A DNA stretch of 50,706 bases from a virus. The stretch covers positions 1 to 50,706 of the IMG/VR virus record IMGVR_UViG_3300042324_001056; one strand, given 5' to 3'. A model generated the notes under the pieces. That model saw nothing but the letters and a program-made list of their open reading frames with translations. It was not told the origin of the DNA and made no database searches. Shown here piece after piece: positions 1-8,147 of this stretch (the first letter of the stretch is position 1; each line of letters starts with the position of its first letter). Position numbers and translations under genes: made by a program.

Positions 1-495
1 TGATTTAAAAACAGTGTAATCCATATCCATAAGTTTGTCAGCTAATTTAGTAACTGTAGATTCAGTAACTATTGACTCATTGTAATCATCATCTTCCTCT
101 TCTTGGTACCATGATTGATTTGGATCATTTGGAGCTTCTTGTGTAAAATCGTGCTTTTTAAAATTGAAACTCTTTGGATCTTCTATTAAAGCTGGAAAAA
201 TAAGCTTTCCTTTGATTTTTTGTTTGCCAAAGGCTAGATCAATACCATCTTGTCTGCCTGCATTTTCAATACCATTCATTTGAGCTAGTAATTCGTAGTA
301 ATCTTTACCACTGAATTCTCCGTAACCATCGTATTTCTTCTCGGTCCATTTGTTACCTTTGTTGTCAAACATAGTAACTTCAATGGTATTTTGCTTTTCA
401 GAACCAATTTGGTTTCCTGTGTCATGTGTCATCCATGAGAATTGACCTTCTGTAATTAAGGCTTCTCCGACGAATTCTTTAAATGTTGTTTTCAT
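1..495 (-). CDS. Putative internal head protein with capsid-targeting N-terminus (partial, C-terminus outside window)
   Basis: An open frame of 165 codons runs from an ATG at 495 through position 1 without a stop. The protein starts MKTTFKEFVGEALITEG, which resembles the T4 capsid-targeting sequence (MKTYQEFIAE), where the prohead protease cuts after [L/I/V]-x-E. Candidate cuts are FVGE|A (residue 11) and LITE|G (residue 16). A further ESIVTE|S lies near residues 143-148, and the same ESIVTE string occurs in the 914-aa polyprotein at 1919-4663. The middle part is unrecognised. Inference: packaged in the head and processed there. The tag resemblance is visible; processing is not proven. Confidence 0.7.
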   Translation of the reverse strand, partial: MKTTFKEFVGEALITEGQFSWMTHDTGNQIGSEKQNTIEVTMFDNKGNKWTEKKYDGYGEFSGKDYYELLAQMNGIENAGRQDGIDLAFGKQKIKGKLIFPALIEDPKSFNFKKHDFTQEAPNDPNQSWYQEEEDDDYNESIVTESTVTKLADKLMDMDYTVFKS

Positions 496-513
496 ATAGT
501 ATGTATCTTTATT

Positions 514-1185
514 TTAAATCCCTTTGAAGTTAACAAAATCAATAGGACTTTGTGATTGACTTACATAATATTTGTAAGCCTTTGTTTTTTCATTGTTTGA
601 TAGTCCATTGTACATTCTTTCAATCTCTCTTTCGTGTGATTTACCAGCAGTGTAAGCTCTATTGTCATCAGAATACATGTGATACTTATCGAATCTATCA
701 AAATTCATTTGCCAAATCTCATAAGGTGTGTACATCTTATCTGTTAAAATAGCTAAGATTTGATCCCTAGTTAATTTCTTCTTATTTAGATACCATTCCC
801 ATGATCCTCTAAAAGAACCAATTTTATAGGCATGAATAACATCTCCTGTTGTCAATTTAATCTCAAACTTGATTCCTTTTTTCTCTTGACTTTGATCTTC
901 AAATGATTTAATAAAAGAGTCAGCTTTGTCAAATTTCACTGGAATTAAGTGTTTAACTGAAACTAATACATCAGCTTCTAAATCTTCTGGAGATCCAAAT
1001 GATTTCTTGCTTTTATTGTAATCGTCGTATGTTTGGTAAGCTTCGAATGCCATAAGTCCTAGTGAGTTATCAGATTTGTCTGATTCAGTTAAGTAGTAAG
1101 CTACATATTCTTCTCTGGTCATGCCCATTTTCTGGGCTTGAGGACCAATAAAGTCTATGAAATTGTCAAAAAACAGTATGTTCAT
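514..1185 (-). CDS. Hypothetical protein in the head-protein cluster
   Basis: 223 aa, rich in Lys, Asp and Tyr, no family recognised. The N-terminus MNILFFDNFIDFIG is only vaguely like the tags of its neighbours, but YLTE|S at residues 31-35 would be an acceptable prohead-protease site. It follows a GATATATAAAG promoter-like box at 1204-1214 and the terminator of the glucosaminidase gene, so it starts a transcription unit that continues into the gene at 1-495. A head role is suggested by position only. Confidence 0.6.
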   Translation of the reverse strand: MNILFFDNFIDFIGPQAQKMGMTREEYVAYYLTESDKSDNSLGLMAFEAYQTYDDYNKSKKSFGSPEDLEADVLVSVKHLIPVKFDKADSFIKSFEDQSQEKKGIKFEIKLTTGDVIHAYKIGSFRGSWEWYLNKKKLTRDQILAILTDKMYTPYEIWQMNFDRFDKYHMYSDDNRAYTAGKSHEREIERMYNGLSNNEKTKAYKYYVSQSQSPIDFVNFKGI

Positions 1186-1203
1186 GAGTTTGGTTTATTT
1201 TTG

Positions 1204-1214
1204 CTTTATATATC
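1204..1214 (-). promoter_or_regulatory. GATATATAA-type promoter-like box
   Basis: Minus strand GATATATAAAG, about 20 nt before the ATG at 1185. The same box recurs before head/structural genes and structured RNAs in this window and resembles the T4 late promoter TATAAATA in base content. A match by eye, not a mapped start. Confidence 0.5.
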
Positions 1215-1218
1215 AAAG

Positions 1219-1239
1219 AAAAAGGCCTTACGGCCTTTT
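1219..1239 (-). terminator. Intrinsic terminator after glucosaminidase gene
   Basis: GGCC/GGCC stem with flanking A and T runs, immediately downstream (minus strand) of the stop at 1241. The A/T flanks would let it work in both directions. Confidence 0.75.
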
Positions 1240-1240
1240 A

Positions 1241-1813
1241 TTAATTAAATAGTTGTTTGAGTCCTTCTCGTTCTATTGTAGACTTAAGAACTTGTACGTA
1301 ATTGGATGCTTCGGCGTAGTTTGCACCTAAGTAAGCATAGTACTCATCTTCTGTTTGAATTTGGCCTAAGTACCTACATTGAAAGAATGCATAGTCATAG
1401 ACAGATTCTTGCCAAGAATTGTAATAAGCATGATTTAATTGTGTGCCTTGTGCAGTTGTAATTCTGCGATTGGCTTCTTTCATGCCAAATAGATTGTGAT
1501 TAGTTTTAAAGATTGTGCTTTTAAACTTTCCAGTTTCAATAATAGACTGAGCCATTACAATATGTGGAAACTTTACATTTAGATCCTTTAACATAGTAGC
1601 AAACTTTTCTTTGCTAAAATTAACTCTTGAAGAATCAGATCTAACCATTAAAACTTCTCTTTCGTATGTGGTCAACTTGGTAATTTGTCCCATGCGACCC
1701 ATAAAATAAGAACTTACTATTAATACACCTAAGATGATGCTTGCATAGATTGTTGGTTTGACCAGTTTAACTCTTTTAAACTCTAGTCCGTTTGTACAAT
1801 ACTTGTAAATCAT
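1241..1813 (-). CDS. Membrane-anchored glucosaminidase (GH73/FlgJ-like peptidoglycan hydrolase)
   Basis: 190 aa from the ATG at 1813; an upstream in-frame ATG at 1867 lies inside the promoter region and is rejected. A hydrophobic segment (about residues 22-39, YASIILGVLIVSSYFMG) anchors the protein. The rest resembles the glucosaminidase family (Pfam PF01832): AQSIIETG carries the catalytic Glu (about residue 93), followed by NHNLFGMK, a Gly/Thr turn and a YDYAFF segment. The family hydrolyses the GlcNAc-MurNAc backbone. Inference: lysis or local wall degradation, with the amidase endolysin at 34227-35141 and the holin at 41737-41904. It has its own promoter and terminators on both sides. Confidence 0.8.
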   Translation of the reverse strand: MIYKYCTNGLEFKRVKLVKPTIYASIILGVLIVSSYFMGRMGQITKLTTYEREVLMVRSDSSRVNFSKEKFATMLKDLNVKFPHIVMAQSIIETGKFKSTIFKTNHNLFGMKEANRRITTAQGTQLNHAYYNSWQESVYDYAFFQCRYLGQIQTEDEYYAYLGANYAEASNYVQVLKSTIEREGLKQLFN

Positions 1814-1875
1814 AACTTTAATTTTATTAGTGTATAGTTTATACGAGCTGGTTTTAAAAAGTTTCAAACATAAAA

Positions 1876-1896
1876 AAGGCCAGATATACTGGCCTT
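1876..1896 (-). terminator. Intrinsic terminator after polyprotein gene
   Basis: AAGGCCAG / CTGGCCTT perfect 8-bp stem with loop ATATA, between the polyprotein stop (1919) and the glucosaminidase promoter region. Confidence 0.75.
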
Positions 1897-1918
1897 CTTG
1901 TAATATATTGGTTATTAA

Positions 1919-4663
1919 TTAGTTGATTTCGTTCTTGGGAACACCAACCATAATTAATGATTCGATAAAGTCATTTGCGTATGTTTTAGATTTAAAAGAA
2001 AATACATCTGTAGATTCTTTCTCACCTAATTTTCTATACATGTCATCGAAAATATCATTAGCTTGTACTGCATATCTTAAAGAAACAGTTACCTCGTTCT
2101 TTTCGTTGATTTCTAATGATTCGTATTTAATCATATCTGGACTAAACTTATCAAAGTTTGCTTTTGCCCACTTTACAGCTTCATCGTAAGACTTAAAGTG
2201 CTTAGTGTCCTTTTTAAAGTTTTTGTCTTTGTTTAAGAACTCAATAAAAACTGCTTCATCTTTTTCAGTAAGTAAAGATTCATCAATTCCTAAATCTTTT
2301 TTAGCCATTTCAATAGCTACTTTGTAATATGCTTCAGCTCCTTCGTATGAAGTTGCATTTAACGCATTTGTAAGATCTTTGATTGAATCTTTTCCATCAA
2401 ATTTAAATTTCTGTAGAGAACTAGGTGATACTCTGAAAAAATCTGCTAATCTGCTAATTGCTTCTGATTTTACATCTTTTGCTTCAGTAACTATTGACTC
2501 ATCCATATTTTCTTTAGCATTATCATAGATTGATTTTAACCATGATTCAAATTGACCAGGTTCACCAGCTTTAGATAAGTCATGATGTTCTTTTGTGAAT
2601 GCCTTTACAAATGCTTTAAAGTCCTTTGCTTCTTGGGCCATTATGTCAATATCAGCCATTGCACCTTCGTTGAAAGATTCATTTGCAGCCATGTCTTCAA
2701 TTTGCTTTTTAACATCTTCTGGCATTTTCTTATCGTAATAAGTAATGTTACCGCCGGTTGAAATATGTGCTACTGTTTTGTAATCACCATTTACTTGTTG
2801 TGCTCTGTTCCAAACTGTCGTTCCGTTACCCAATGAACCAAAACCTAAATCATATTTCTTAGCTTCTTCTAGTTCTGTAGATTCTTCTAATTCATGATAA
2901 GATGTGTTAGCTTGATTTAAGAAGTTTTGTGCTTGTGAGATATGATCTTGAATCCAACCTGGAAGATCTTTTTCAGTCTCACCAATCTTTTTCATCAATT
3001 CAGCTGCATTCTTAGCAATATCAAGTAATTGACCATTTGCCATTCCAACTTCATGGTCATTAGCTTCTGTAACTGATTCGTTATATTCAATAGCTCCCAA
3101 TTTCTGATCAAATTTAGCAATAGTATCTTCTACTCTGTCTAGATCGTGTTGAATAGTTTTTAAACCTTTAATCCATTTTTGATCTTTAATGTCCCAACCC
3201 AGCATTGTAATAATCTGATCTTGAAGTTTTGTTAAATCAGTTCCTAGTTCATCAAAGATTAAAGTTTCATCTTCATTAACTTTAGCCTCGTCTAATCCCA
3301 TTTTGCTAATAGTTTCCTTTACAAATCTAACAGCATCTTGAATGGAGTAATCAAATTCTTTTGCTATTTTATTTAAGAAAGTCTCAACCATCTTTTGTTC
3401 TTTTGAAAGTGCTTCATTAATTACTGATTCTTTAACTGGCTTCTTTAAACCTTTGATAAAATCTTCAACAGTAGAAGTAGTCGTACCGTATTTCTCACCT
3501 CTTACAGCCATATTTCTTACAGATCCATCATCATAAAGATTATAAGAACCACCATCGAATTCTTCACCATCAACATCTAAGTCAAATGAATCTTCTTCTA
3601 GAGTTTTAACATTAACTGTGCATTTAACACCGTCATTTTTAGAAATTGCTTTAGCAAGAGTTTCAGCTACTTTTTTAGTTTCTGCTTTTGATAAACCTGC
3701 AGGTGCACCATAATTTGAGTTTGCTTCTAAAAGTTCTGGATAATATTCTTCAACAGTTTCTGCATCCATTTCATAGAATTCACTTTGTAAGTATGCAAGA
3801 ATGTCTTTTTTCTTACCAGTCATTTCATAAGTTCCAGGTTGACCATTAGCACCTTTTACTGTAAGTTTATATTTCTTGAAAGCTGCTTTTGCGGCTTTGT
3901 CTTCTTCTTTGTCTGAATCATCCCATGCCATATCAAGTTCAATAGTTTCAACTTCGTTTGGCTTTTTAGATGTAAGGGCTTCTTTAAGCTCAGTATTAGG
4001 ATTCATCGCTTCATTTGCTTTGTGCATTTGATTAATAAAGTTCTTAGCTTTGGCTTCTGAACCACCAAAGTATTTTAAAATACCTTCTGATGCTGTAGCA
4101 GCAAATTTAGAATAAAGCATATCAGCTGTGTGACGACCGATTGGAGCATTTAAAACTAGTAATGCTACTTCTTCAGTGATCTTGAATGCTTTCATTAAAT
4201 CAGCAACAGCATCTGTAAACATTTTCTGTACTTGAGCTTCTTTGTAAACTGTTTCTAAAGAACCATAAAAGCCATAAGCCATATTAACTTGATCTTCAGT
4301 GTATTTGAATTTTTCTTCTACTGCTTCTTCTTCACTAACATCAGCACCGAATACTTCGTATTCTTTACCGTTAAATTCAAAAGTTTTTGCTTTGGCTTCT
4401 CTAGCCTTTGCTAATGCACCTAAAAATGCATTTCTTTCTAGCAATTCTTTTGCTGCTTTAAGAGCAGAAACCATATCAAGTTTGTTTTCTACCAAACTAA
4501 GAATAGTCTTAATGCTATTTCCTTCTTCTGGTAAATTAGCAACTAGAATATTTGCTTTTGCTGTGTTTTTGGTTTCTACCATTAGAATGGCAGTCTTTGC
4601 TTCTTCTCTTGTATAAACGGTCTCGTTTAATGGTTGGAAGTTATTGAAGTTTACGTAATTCAT
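1919..4663 (-). CDS. Putative head polyprotein, tagged and cut at many prohead-protease sites
   Basis: 914 aa from the ATG at 4663 (MNYVNFNNFQPLNE|T). A longer reading starting MKIYNETKIKLK runs through the GATATATAATG promoter box and is rejected. Besides the N-terminal tag there are recurrent E-S-x-E sites: ESVINE|A (412-417), ESVTE|A (529-533), ESTELEE|A (594-600), ESFNE|G (662-666), ESIVTE|A (722-727), ESLLTE|K (795-800), ESLEINE|K (848-854), and weaker PELLE|A (309-313). Cutting would release pieces of about 54-116 aa from the C-terminal half. The pieces are acidic/lysine-rich and mostly helical, as scaffold-core or internal proteins are. No enzyme domain recognised. Known: T4 gp21 cuts after [L/I]-x-E in core proteins. 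Inference: delivers several small packaged proteins in fixed ratio. Confidence 0.7.
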   Translation of the reverse strand: MNYVNFNNFQPLNETVYTREEAKTAILMVETKNTAKANILVANLPEEGNSIKTILSLVENKLDMVSALKAAKELLERNAFLGALAKAREAKAKTFEFNGKEYEVFGADVSEEEAVEEKFKYTEDQVNMAYGFYGSLETVYKEAQVQKMFTDAVADLMKAFKITEEVALLVLNAPIGRHTADMLYSKFAATASEGILKYFGGSEAKAKNFINQMHKANEAMNPNTELKEALTSKKPNEVETIELDMAWDDSDKEEDKAAKAAFKKYKLTVKGANGQPGTYEMTGKKKDILAYLQSEFYEMDAETVEEYYPELLEANSNYGAPAGLSKAETKKVAETLAKAISKNDGVKCTVNVKTLEEDSFDLDVDGEEFDGGSYNLYDDGSVRNMAVRGEKYGTTTSTVEDFIKGLKKPVKESVINEALSKEQKMVETFLNKIAKEFDYSIQDAVRFVKETISKMGLDEAKVNEDETLIFDELGTDLTKLQDQIITMLGWDIKDQKWIKGLKTIQHDLDRVEDTIAKFDQKLGAIEYNESVTEANDHEVGMANGQLLDIAKNAAELMKKIGETEKDLPGWIQDHISQAQNFLNQANTSYHELEESTELEEAKKYDLGFGSLGNGTTVWNRAQQVNGDYKTVAHISTGGNITYYDKKMPEDVKKQIEDMAANESFNEGAMADIDIMAQEAKDFKAFVKAFTKEHHDLSKAGEPGQFESWLKSIYDNAKENMDESIVTEAKDVKSEAISRLADFFRVSPSSLQKFKFDGKDSIKDLTNALNATSYEGAEAYYKVAIEMAKKDLGIDESLLTEKDEAVFIEFLNKDKNFKKDTKHFKSYDEAVKWAKANFDKFSPDMIKYESLEINEKNEVTVSLRYAVQANDIFDDMYRKLGEKESTDVFSFKSKTYANDFIESLIMVGVPKNEIN

Positions 4664-4683
4664 TTTTAACTTTATTTTTGTTT

Positions 4684-4694
4684 CATTATATATC
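4684..4694 (-). promoter_or_regulatory. GATATATAA-type promoter-like box
   Basis: Minus strand GATATATAATG, about 20 nt before the polyprotein ATG at 4663, followed by an A-rich leader typical of Bacteroidetes translation starts. Confidence 0.5.
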
Positions 4695-4702
4695 TTCATA
4701 AA

Positions 4703-4724
4703 AAAGGAGACTTACGTCTCCTTT
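4703..4724 (-). terminator. Intrinsic terminator
   Basis: AAAGGAGAC / GTCTCCTTT perfect 9-bp stem with a four-base loop, directly after the stop of the gene at 4731-4928 and before the polyprotein promoter. Confidence 0.75.
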
Positions 4725-4730
4725 AATGCT

Positions 4731-4928
4731 TTACGCTGGGCCGCCGACGCCGAACTGGAACCAATAAGCGCAATCATCAGCTACATCTAGTCCTTCGATT
4801 AATTCTGCAAATGGCATGGATCTTAATTTATCCATGATTTTTGCCTCTTTCTTAGAGCCAGTAGTGTTGATCTCTCTTAGGGGATCCATCTCAGAAGCCG
4901 ACGAAGGTTCTGTGATGAAATCGTCCAT
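4731..4928 (-). CDS. Small acidic hypothetical protein
   Basis: 65 aa ending in DCAYWFQFGVGGPA. Not recognised. The N-terminal half is charged and helical, with LREINTTG around residues 18-25; the C-terminus is aromatic and Gly-rich. It is a single-gene unit with a GTATATATAAG box 42 nt upstream and a strong terminator right after its stop, so it is probably expressed at a level different from its neighbours. Confidence 0.55.
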   Translation of the reverse strand: MDDFITEPSSASEMDPLREINTTGSKKEAKIMDKLRSMPFAELIEGLDVADDCAYWFQFGVGGPA

Positions 4929-4969
4929 TTTGCACTAAATATTTTGATCTATGAAGGTGATTCTCCATA

Positions 4970-4980
4970 GCTTATATATA
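4970..4980 (-). promoter_or_regulatory. TATATAA-type promoter-like box
   Basis: Minus strand GTATATATAAG upstream of the ATG at 4928, leaving a leader of about 40 nt. Confidence 0.45.
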
Positions 4981-5000
4981 CGCAAAATCTTTTGTTTCTT

Positions 5001-5591
5001 TTAAAAAGAGATGTTTTTGTTGGCTTTGATCGTGGAAATTGTAATATCGTATTCAACTTCAAGAGTTTTAACCAAATCTAAATTGTTTTGGTCATCATCA
5101 AAGAATTGAAAGCTATGAAAACCTTGTTTAGCCAATTCGACAAAAGCTTCTTTCTTACGTTCACTGATAGAACCTTTAAAACGGTGAATAGGATCGTTAA
5201 CGGCATAGATTAAATCTCTGTCAATTCTAAATCCAACATGTTCTCTCATCCATTTGTAAATCATGTCTCTATCGTCACGAGCTGTAACAATACCAATGGC
5301 TATTCCAGACTTATAGGCTTGAGCCAATATCTTTAAGTAATACATTATCAGCTTACCAGCTTTCATTACCTCTAGGCTCTTGAAATCACTGAAATCTAGA
5401 ACATGATTAGGATTCTTTTCATATTCATTGAATTCCTCTGGTGTCAATTCAAAGCATTTACCAGTTAATTTATCACAAACCCTAATTTTAGCTTGTGTAA
5501 TTACCAAGGTGTCATCAAGATCAAAGACCATGATTTTACCCAATCGGTATGGTTTAGCTTCGTTTAATTCATTATAGTTTTTAATATCCAT
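5001..5591 (-). CDS. HAD-superfamily phosphatase with head-targeting N-terminus
   Basis: 196 aa. HAD motif I is FDLDDT (residues 23-28, nucleophile Asp24, acid/base Asp26), motif II is in GIVTARDD and motif IV is FFDDDQNN near the C-terminus. The arrangement resembles the phosphatase domain of polynucleotide kinase/phosphatases and related phage HAD enzymes; the substrate is unknown. The N-terminus MDIKNYNELNE|AKPY matches the short packaging tag of its downstream neighbours, so the enzyme may be packaged and trimmed to start at Ala12. It is first in the run of tagged genes 8146-5001. Confidence 0.75.
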   Translation of the reverse strand: MDIKNYNELNEAKPYRLGKIMVFDLDDTLVITQAKIRVCDKLTGKCFELTPEEFNEYEKNPNHVLDFSDFKSLEVMKAGKLIMYYLKILAQAYKSGIAIGIVTARDDRDMIYKWMREHVGFRIDRDLIYAVNDPIHRFKGSISERKKEAFVELAKQGFHSFQFFDDDQNNLDLVKTLEVEYDITISTIKANKNISF

Positions 5592-5602
5592 TATCTAATG
5601 CA

Positions 5603-6010
5603 TTACTTAGTCTCTTTCTTTGGTTCCTCTTTTTTAGGTTCCTCCGGTTTGGCTTTTTCAGCTGCAATTTGCTTTTTGATGTCTAATTCTTTGGCTTTTA
5701 ACTGTAACTTTTGAGCATCAAGATTAGTCATCTTAAGTTGTACTGCTGCTAAATTTTTATCTAAGCCTATTTCTTCTGCTGGCTTTTTTGATTTGGCTGC
5801 AGCTTGAGCTTTCTTTGCAATTTTAGCTGCTTTTTCTTTGTTCTTTTTAACTTGAGTCATAAGGTTCTTGACTTTATCCAAACCTACAGCTTTAAGAAGA
5901 GCATTACCAGCTTTTTTAGCACCAGTTTTGACAACATCACCAACGCCTTCTTCTACATTTTGTAGATTTTTCTCAGCTAAGAACTCTTCGTATAGTTTGA
6001 TCTTCTTCAT
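5603..6010 (-). CDS. Lysine-rich internal head/core protein with packaging tag
   Basis: 135 aa starting MKKIKLYEEFLAE|K, with a second possible cut at NVEE|G (about residue 21). The mature part is an extended Lys/Ala/Glu-rich helix ending in Lys-Pro-Glu repeats, like T4 internal proteins or scaffold-core proteins that contact packaged DNA. No enzymatic motif. It lies 11 nt from the phosphatase gene and 5 nt from the next tagged gene. Confidence 0.7.
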   Translation of the reverse strand: MKKIKLYEEFLAEKNLQNVEEGVGDVVKTGAKKAGNALLKAVGLDKVKNLMTQVKKNKEKAAKIAKKAQAAAKSKKPAEEIGLDKNLAAVQLKMTNLDAQKLQLKAKELDIKKQIAAEKAKPEEPKKEEPKKETK

Positions 6011-6015
6011 TACTT

Positions 6016-6231
6016 TTAATAAGTAGAATCCATGATTAATTGCTTAATCTCTTCTGTGATTGCCTTCTTATTTGCATTTGAAGGCATAATTAGATTATCA
6101 TCAAGGTATTTTACAATTAACATGGCAAGAACTTGAGCACCAGATGGTTTGTTTTTACCAGCAACTTGTACCATGGCCTCGTCGATGTTTTCTTCGTTTA
6201 CAAATTCTTGATATAGTTTTACGTTTTTCAT
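6016..6231 (-). CDS. Small internal head protein with packaging tag
   Basis: 71 aa starting MKNVKLYQEFVNE|E, with a second site NIDE|A at about residues 16-19. The remaining 52 residues form a small helical domain (AQVLAMLIVKYLDDNL...) of unknown function. Tight spacing to both neighbours indicates one operon of tagged genes. Confidence 0.65.
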   Translation of the reverse strand: MKNVKLYQEFVNEENIDEAMVQVAGKNKPSGAQVLAMLIVKYLDDNLIMPSNANKKAITEEIKQLIMDSTY

Positions 6232-6243
6232 AATTTTATATTT

Positions 6244-6798
6244 TTATTTTGGCCATAACATTACTGTTCCTGGATCTGCAAATTGACCATACCAGCCACA
6301 TTTGTCAAGAAACTTAGCAAGATCTTTATGAATACCTTGAGGATATTTAGATCCACCATGATAGTAGTTAAACATCTCATCTTTGGCATTTGGCATTAAA
6401 AGATCATCACTACCACCTAACCAGATACCACCTTCTTCACCGTCGAATTCTTCAGTTGTTTTTACAAAATCAAGACCATACTTTGTACGCATAGTACTCA
6501 TCATTTCGTCTCTTGTTAAAGTCTTAGCTTCATTAACAACTGATTCAAATATGGTTTTAACATCTTTTAGTTTAAAACCATTTGTTTTAAAATATGAAAT
6601 AGCCCATTGCATTAAATCTGATTTATCTAAATCATTTTTAACATCATGCCATTCATTATCATCTGTGTAAAAATCATTACACATATCAAATAGTGCATCT
6701 TCATCCACATATTTGTCTAAATAATTTTCTATTTGATTGATTTCAGATTTTGATAGACCCTCATTTACGAAGTCTTCGAATAGTTTTACGTTTTTCAT
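6244..6798 (-). CDS. Two-part internal head protein with packaging tag and internal cut site
   Basis: 184 aa starting MKNVKLFEDFVNE|G. A second site ESVVNE|A occurs near residues 86-91 and divides the product into an acidic helical part (about 14-91) and a C-terminal domain (92-184) with GGIWLGGSDDLLMP and CGWYGQFADPGTVMLWPK. Neither domain is recognised. It looks like a smaller version of the modular polyprotein at 1919-4663. Confidence 0.65.
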   Translation of the reverse strand: MKNVKLFEDFVNEGLSKSEINQIENYLDKYVDEDALFDMCNDFYTDDNEWHDVKNDLDKSDLMQWAISYFKTNGFKLKDVKTIFESVVNEAKTLTRDEMMSTMRTKYGLDFVKTTEEFDGEEGGIWLGGSDDLLMPNAKDEMFNYYHGGSKYPQGIHKDLAKFLDKCGWYGQFADPGTVMLWPK

Positions 6799-6808
6799 TA
6801 TTATGTCT

Positions 6809-7255
6809 TTATTTTATTCCTAATTCTTTGTGTAATACTTCCATGAATGGTGCAAAGTTATGTGTACCATATTCATCTTTAAGTACTTTAGCTACGGCTA
6901 ATGCAAAATCTTTGTATGACAATGAGTCATCAATTTTGACGATTGCTTTGTCAATTTCTTTGGCTAATATATCTGATTCTTTAGATTCATTAATGATAGC
7001 TTCAGTTACTACTAAGCCATATTCTCTAGCCTCGTCTCTTAATTCATCCCAATCTCGTAAATCATTAGATTTAATATAACCTACTAAATCTTTAAAACTA
7101 TTAAAGCCCATCTTTTTTAAGACATCTGCATTAGTGTACATTGCTCTTAAAAAAGATTTAACACCAGCAGAGCTCATAGCTATTTCATTGATTGGTTCGA
7201 TTTCATTTAAGAAGGATTCATCTAAGAAGTCTTCAAATAGTTTTACGTGCTTCAT
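6809..7255 (-). CDS. Internal head protein with packaging tag
   Basis: 148 aa starting MKHVKLFEDFLDE|S, followed by more Glu-ending sites (FLNE|I, PINE|I) and an internal AIINE|S near residue 90, which would leave two helical parts. Function unknown. Placed between two other tagged genes with 1-10 nt spacing. Confidence 0.65.
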   Translation of the reverse strand: MKHVKLFEDFLDESFLNEIEPINEIAMSSAGVKSFLRAMYTNADVLKKMGFNSFKDLVGYIKSNDLRDWDELRDEAREYGLVVTEAIINESKESDILAKEIDKAIVKIDDSLSYKDFALAVAKVLKDEYGTHNFAPFMEVLHKELGIK

Positions 7256-7256
7256 A

Positions 7257-7724
7257 TTAATATTTACGTTTTAATTTTAATGGCTTCTTGTGAGATACAC
7301 CCATTATTTCATTAGCAGCAAAAGATTCAAATCCAAGTTCTTTAATAGCATCAAGGATTCCGTTTTCTCTGGTGATCCAAGATTCTAGTGCGTCAAACAT
7401 GTCTTCTTTTTCTGCCTTTGTGGTATTAGCATCAATGCCTCTAGATGATAAATTGCTATCGCAAACACCTTGCCATTGTGCTAATAAACTATCAAAATAT
7501 TGTTGGTGATAATCAGTATAAGCTCCTTGAAATCCAGGATTCATGATGATTGCAATCTTTTCTTCTCTGGTTTTTGCATTTGTAACTGGAAATCTTTTAC
7601 CAACATTATATCTGATCTTAGTCAACCAGTCATGAATATCTTTAGTTTTGATTTTATCATCATCTAAAGTTTTATATTGTACAGCTTCATTTACGAACTG
7701 TTCAAATAGTTTTACGTGTTTCAT
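7257..7724 (-). CDS. Internal head protein with packaging tag
   Basis: 155 aa starting MKHVKLFEQFVNE|A, the closest fit to the window's tag consensus. The mature part is a mixed helical domain with Trp residues and a basic tail KKPLKLKRKY, which could bind DNA. Its start overlaps the stop of the upstream gene by one base, indicating coupled translation. No family recognised. Confidence 0.65.
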   Translation of the reverse strand: MKHVKLFEQFVNEAVQYKTLDDDKIKTKDIHDWLTKIRYNVGKRFPVTNAKTREEKIAIIMNPGFQGAYTDYHQQYFDSLLAQWQGVCDSNLSSRGIDANTTKAEKEDMFDALESWITRENGILDAIKELGFESFAANEIMGVSHKKPLKLKRKY

Positions 7725-8146
7725 TATTTACCCATTTCTTTTTTAATGTCATTGATAAATTTAACTAATCTATCAGACGCATCTTTCATAGATTTGGCAG
7801 TTGACTTTCTAAATTTAATCTTTAAACGAGATTCGTAACTTACAGCAACATTAGGATAGTAAAGACTTTGTACAAATGTTTCCATTTTACCATCTTTATA
7901 AATAGCCATTCTAAAGTAGTTAGAGTTTTCAACATAACCATTAGACCATTCTGCTTTAGGATCCAAAGAAACCAATATCATAATAGTATCGTTACCAAAT
8001 ACACCTTTGCTAAGAGAATAATAGCCTGGATTTTCTTTTTCTAATCGATCCTTTAATATATCGATGGCTGATTGTATGTCTACTGCGTCATTGTCAAAAA
8101 TGGCAGCTTCATTCAAGAATTGTTCAAATAACTGTACGTTCTTCAT
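7724..8146 (-). CDS. Internal head protein with packaging tag
   Basis: 140 aa starting MKNVQLFEQFLNE|A. The mature part appears alpha/beta (IMILVSLDP, YFRMAIYKDGKMETFV) with a basic helical tail; no family recognised. It begins the run of tagged genes that ends with the phosphatase at 5001, and follows the small untagged gene at 8148 by one base. Confidence 0.65.
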   Translation of the reverse strand: MKNVQLFEQFLNEAAIFDNDAVDIQSAIDILKDRLEKENPGYYSLSKGVFGNDTIMILVSLDPKAEWSNGYVENSNYFRMAIYKDGKMETFVQSLYYPNVAVSYESRLKIKFRKSTAKSMKDASDRLVKFINDIKKEMGK

Positions 8147-8147
8147 C

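Noticed and set aside
1923-4616. Plus-strand reading frames opposite the polyprotein gene
   Set aside because: Ser/Leu-rich antisense shadows without leaders or promoter-like boxes.
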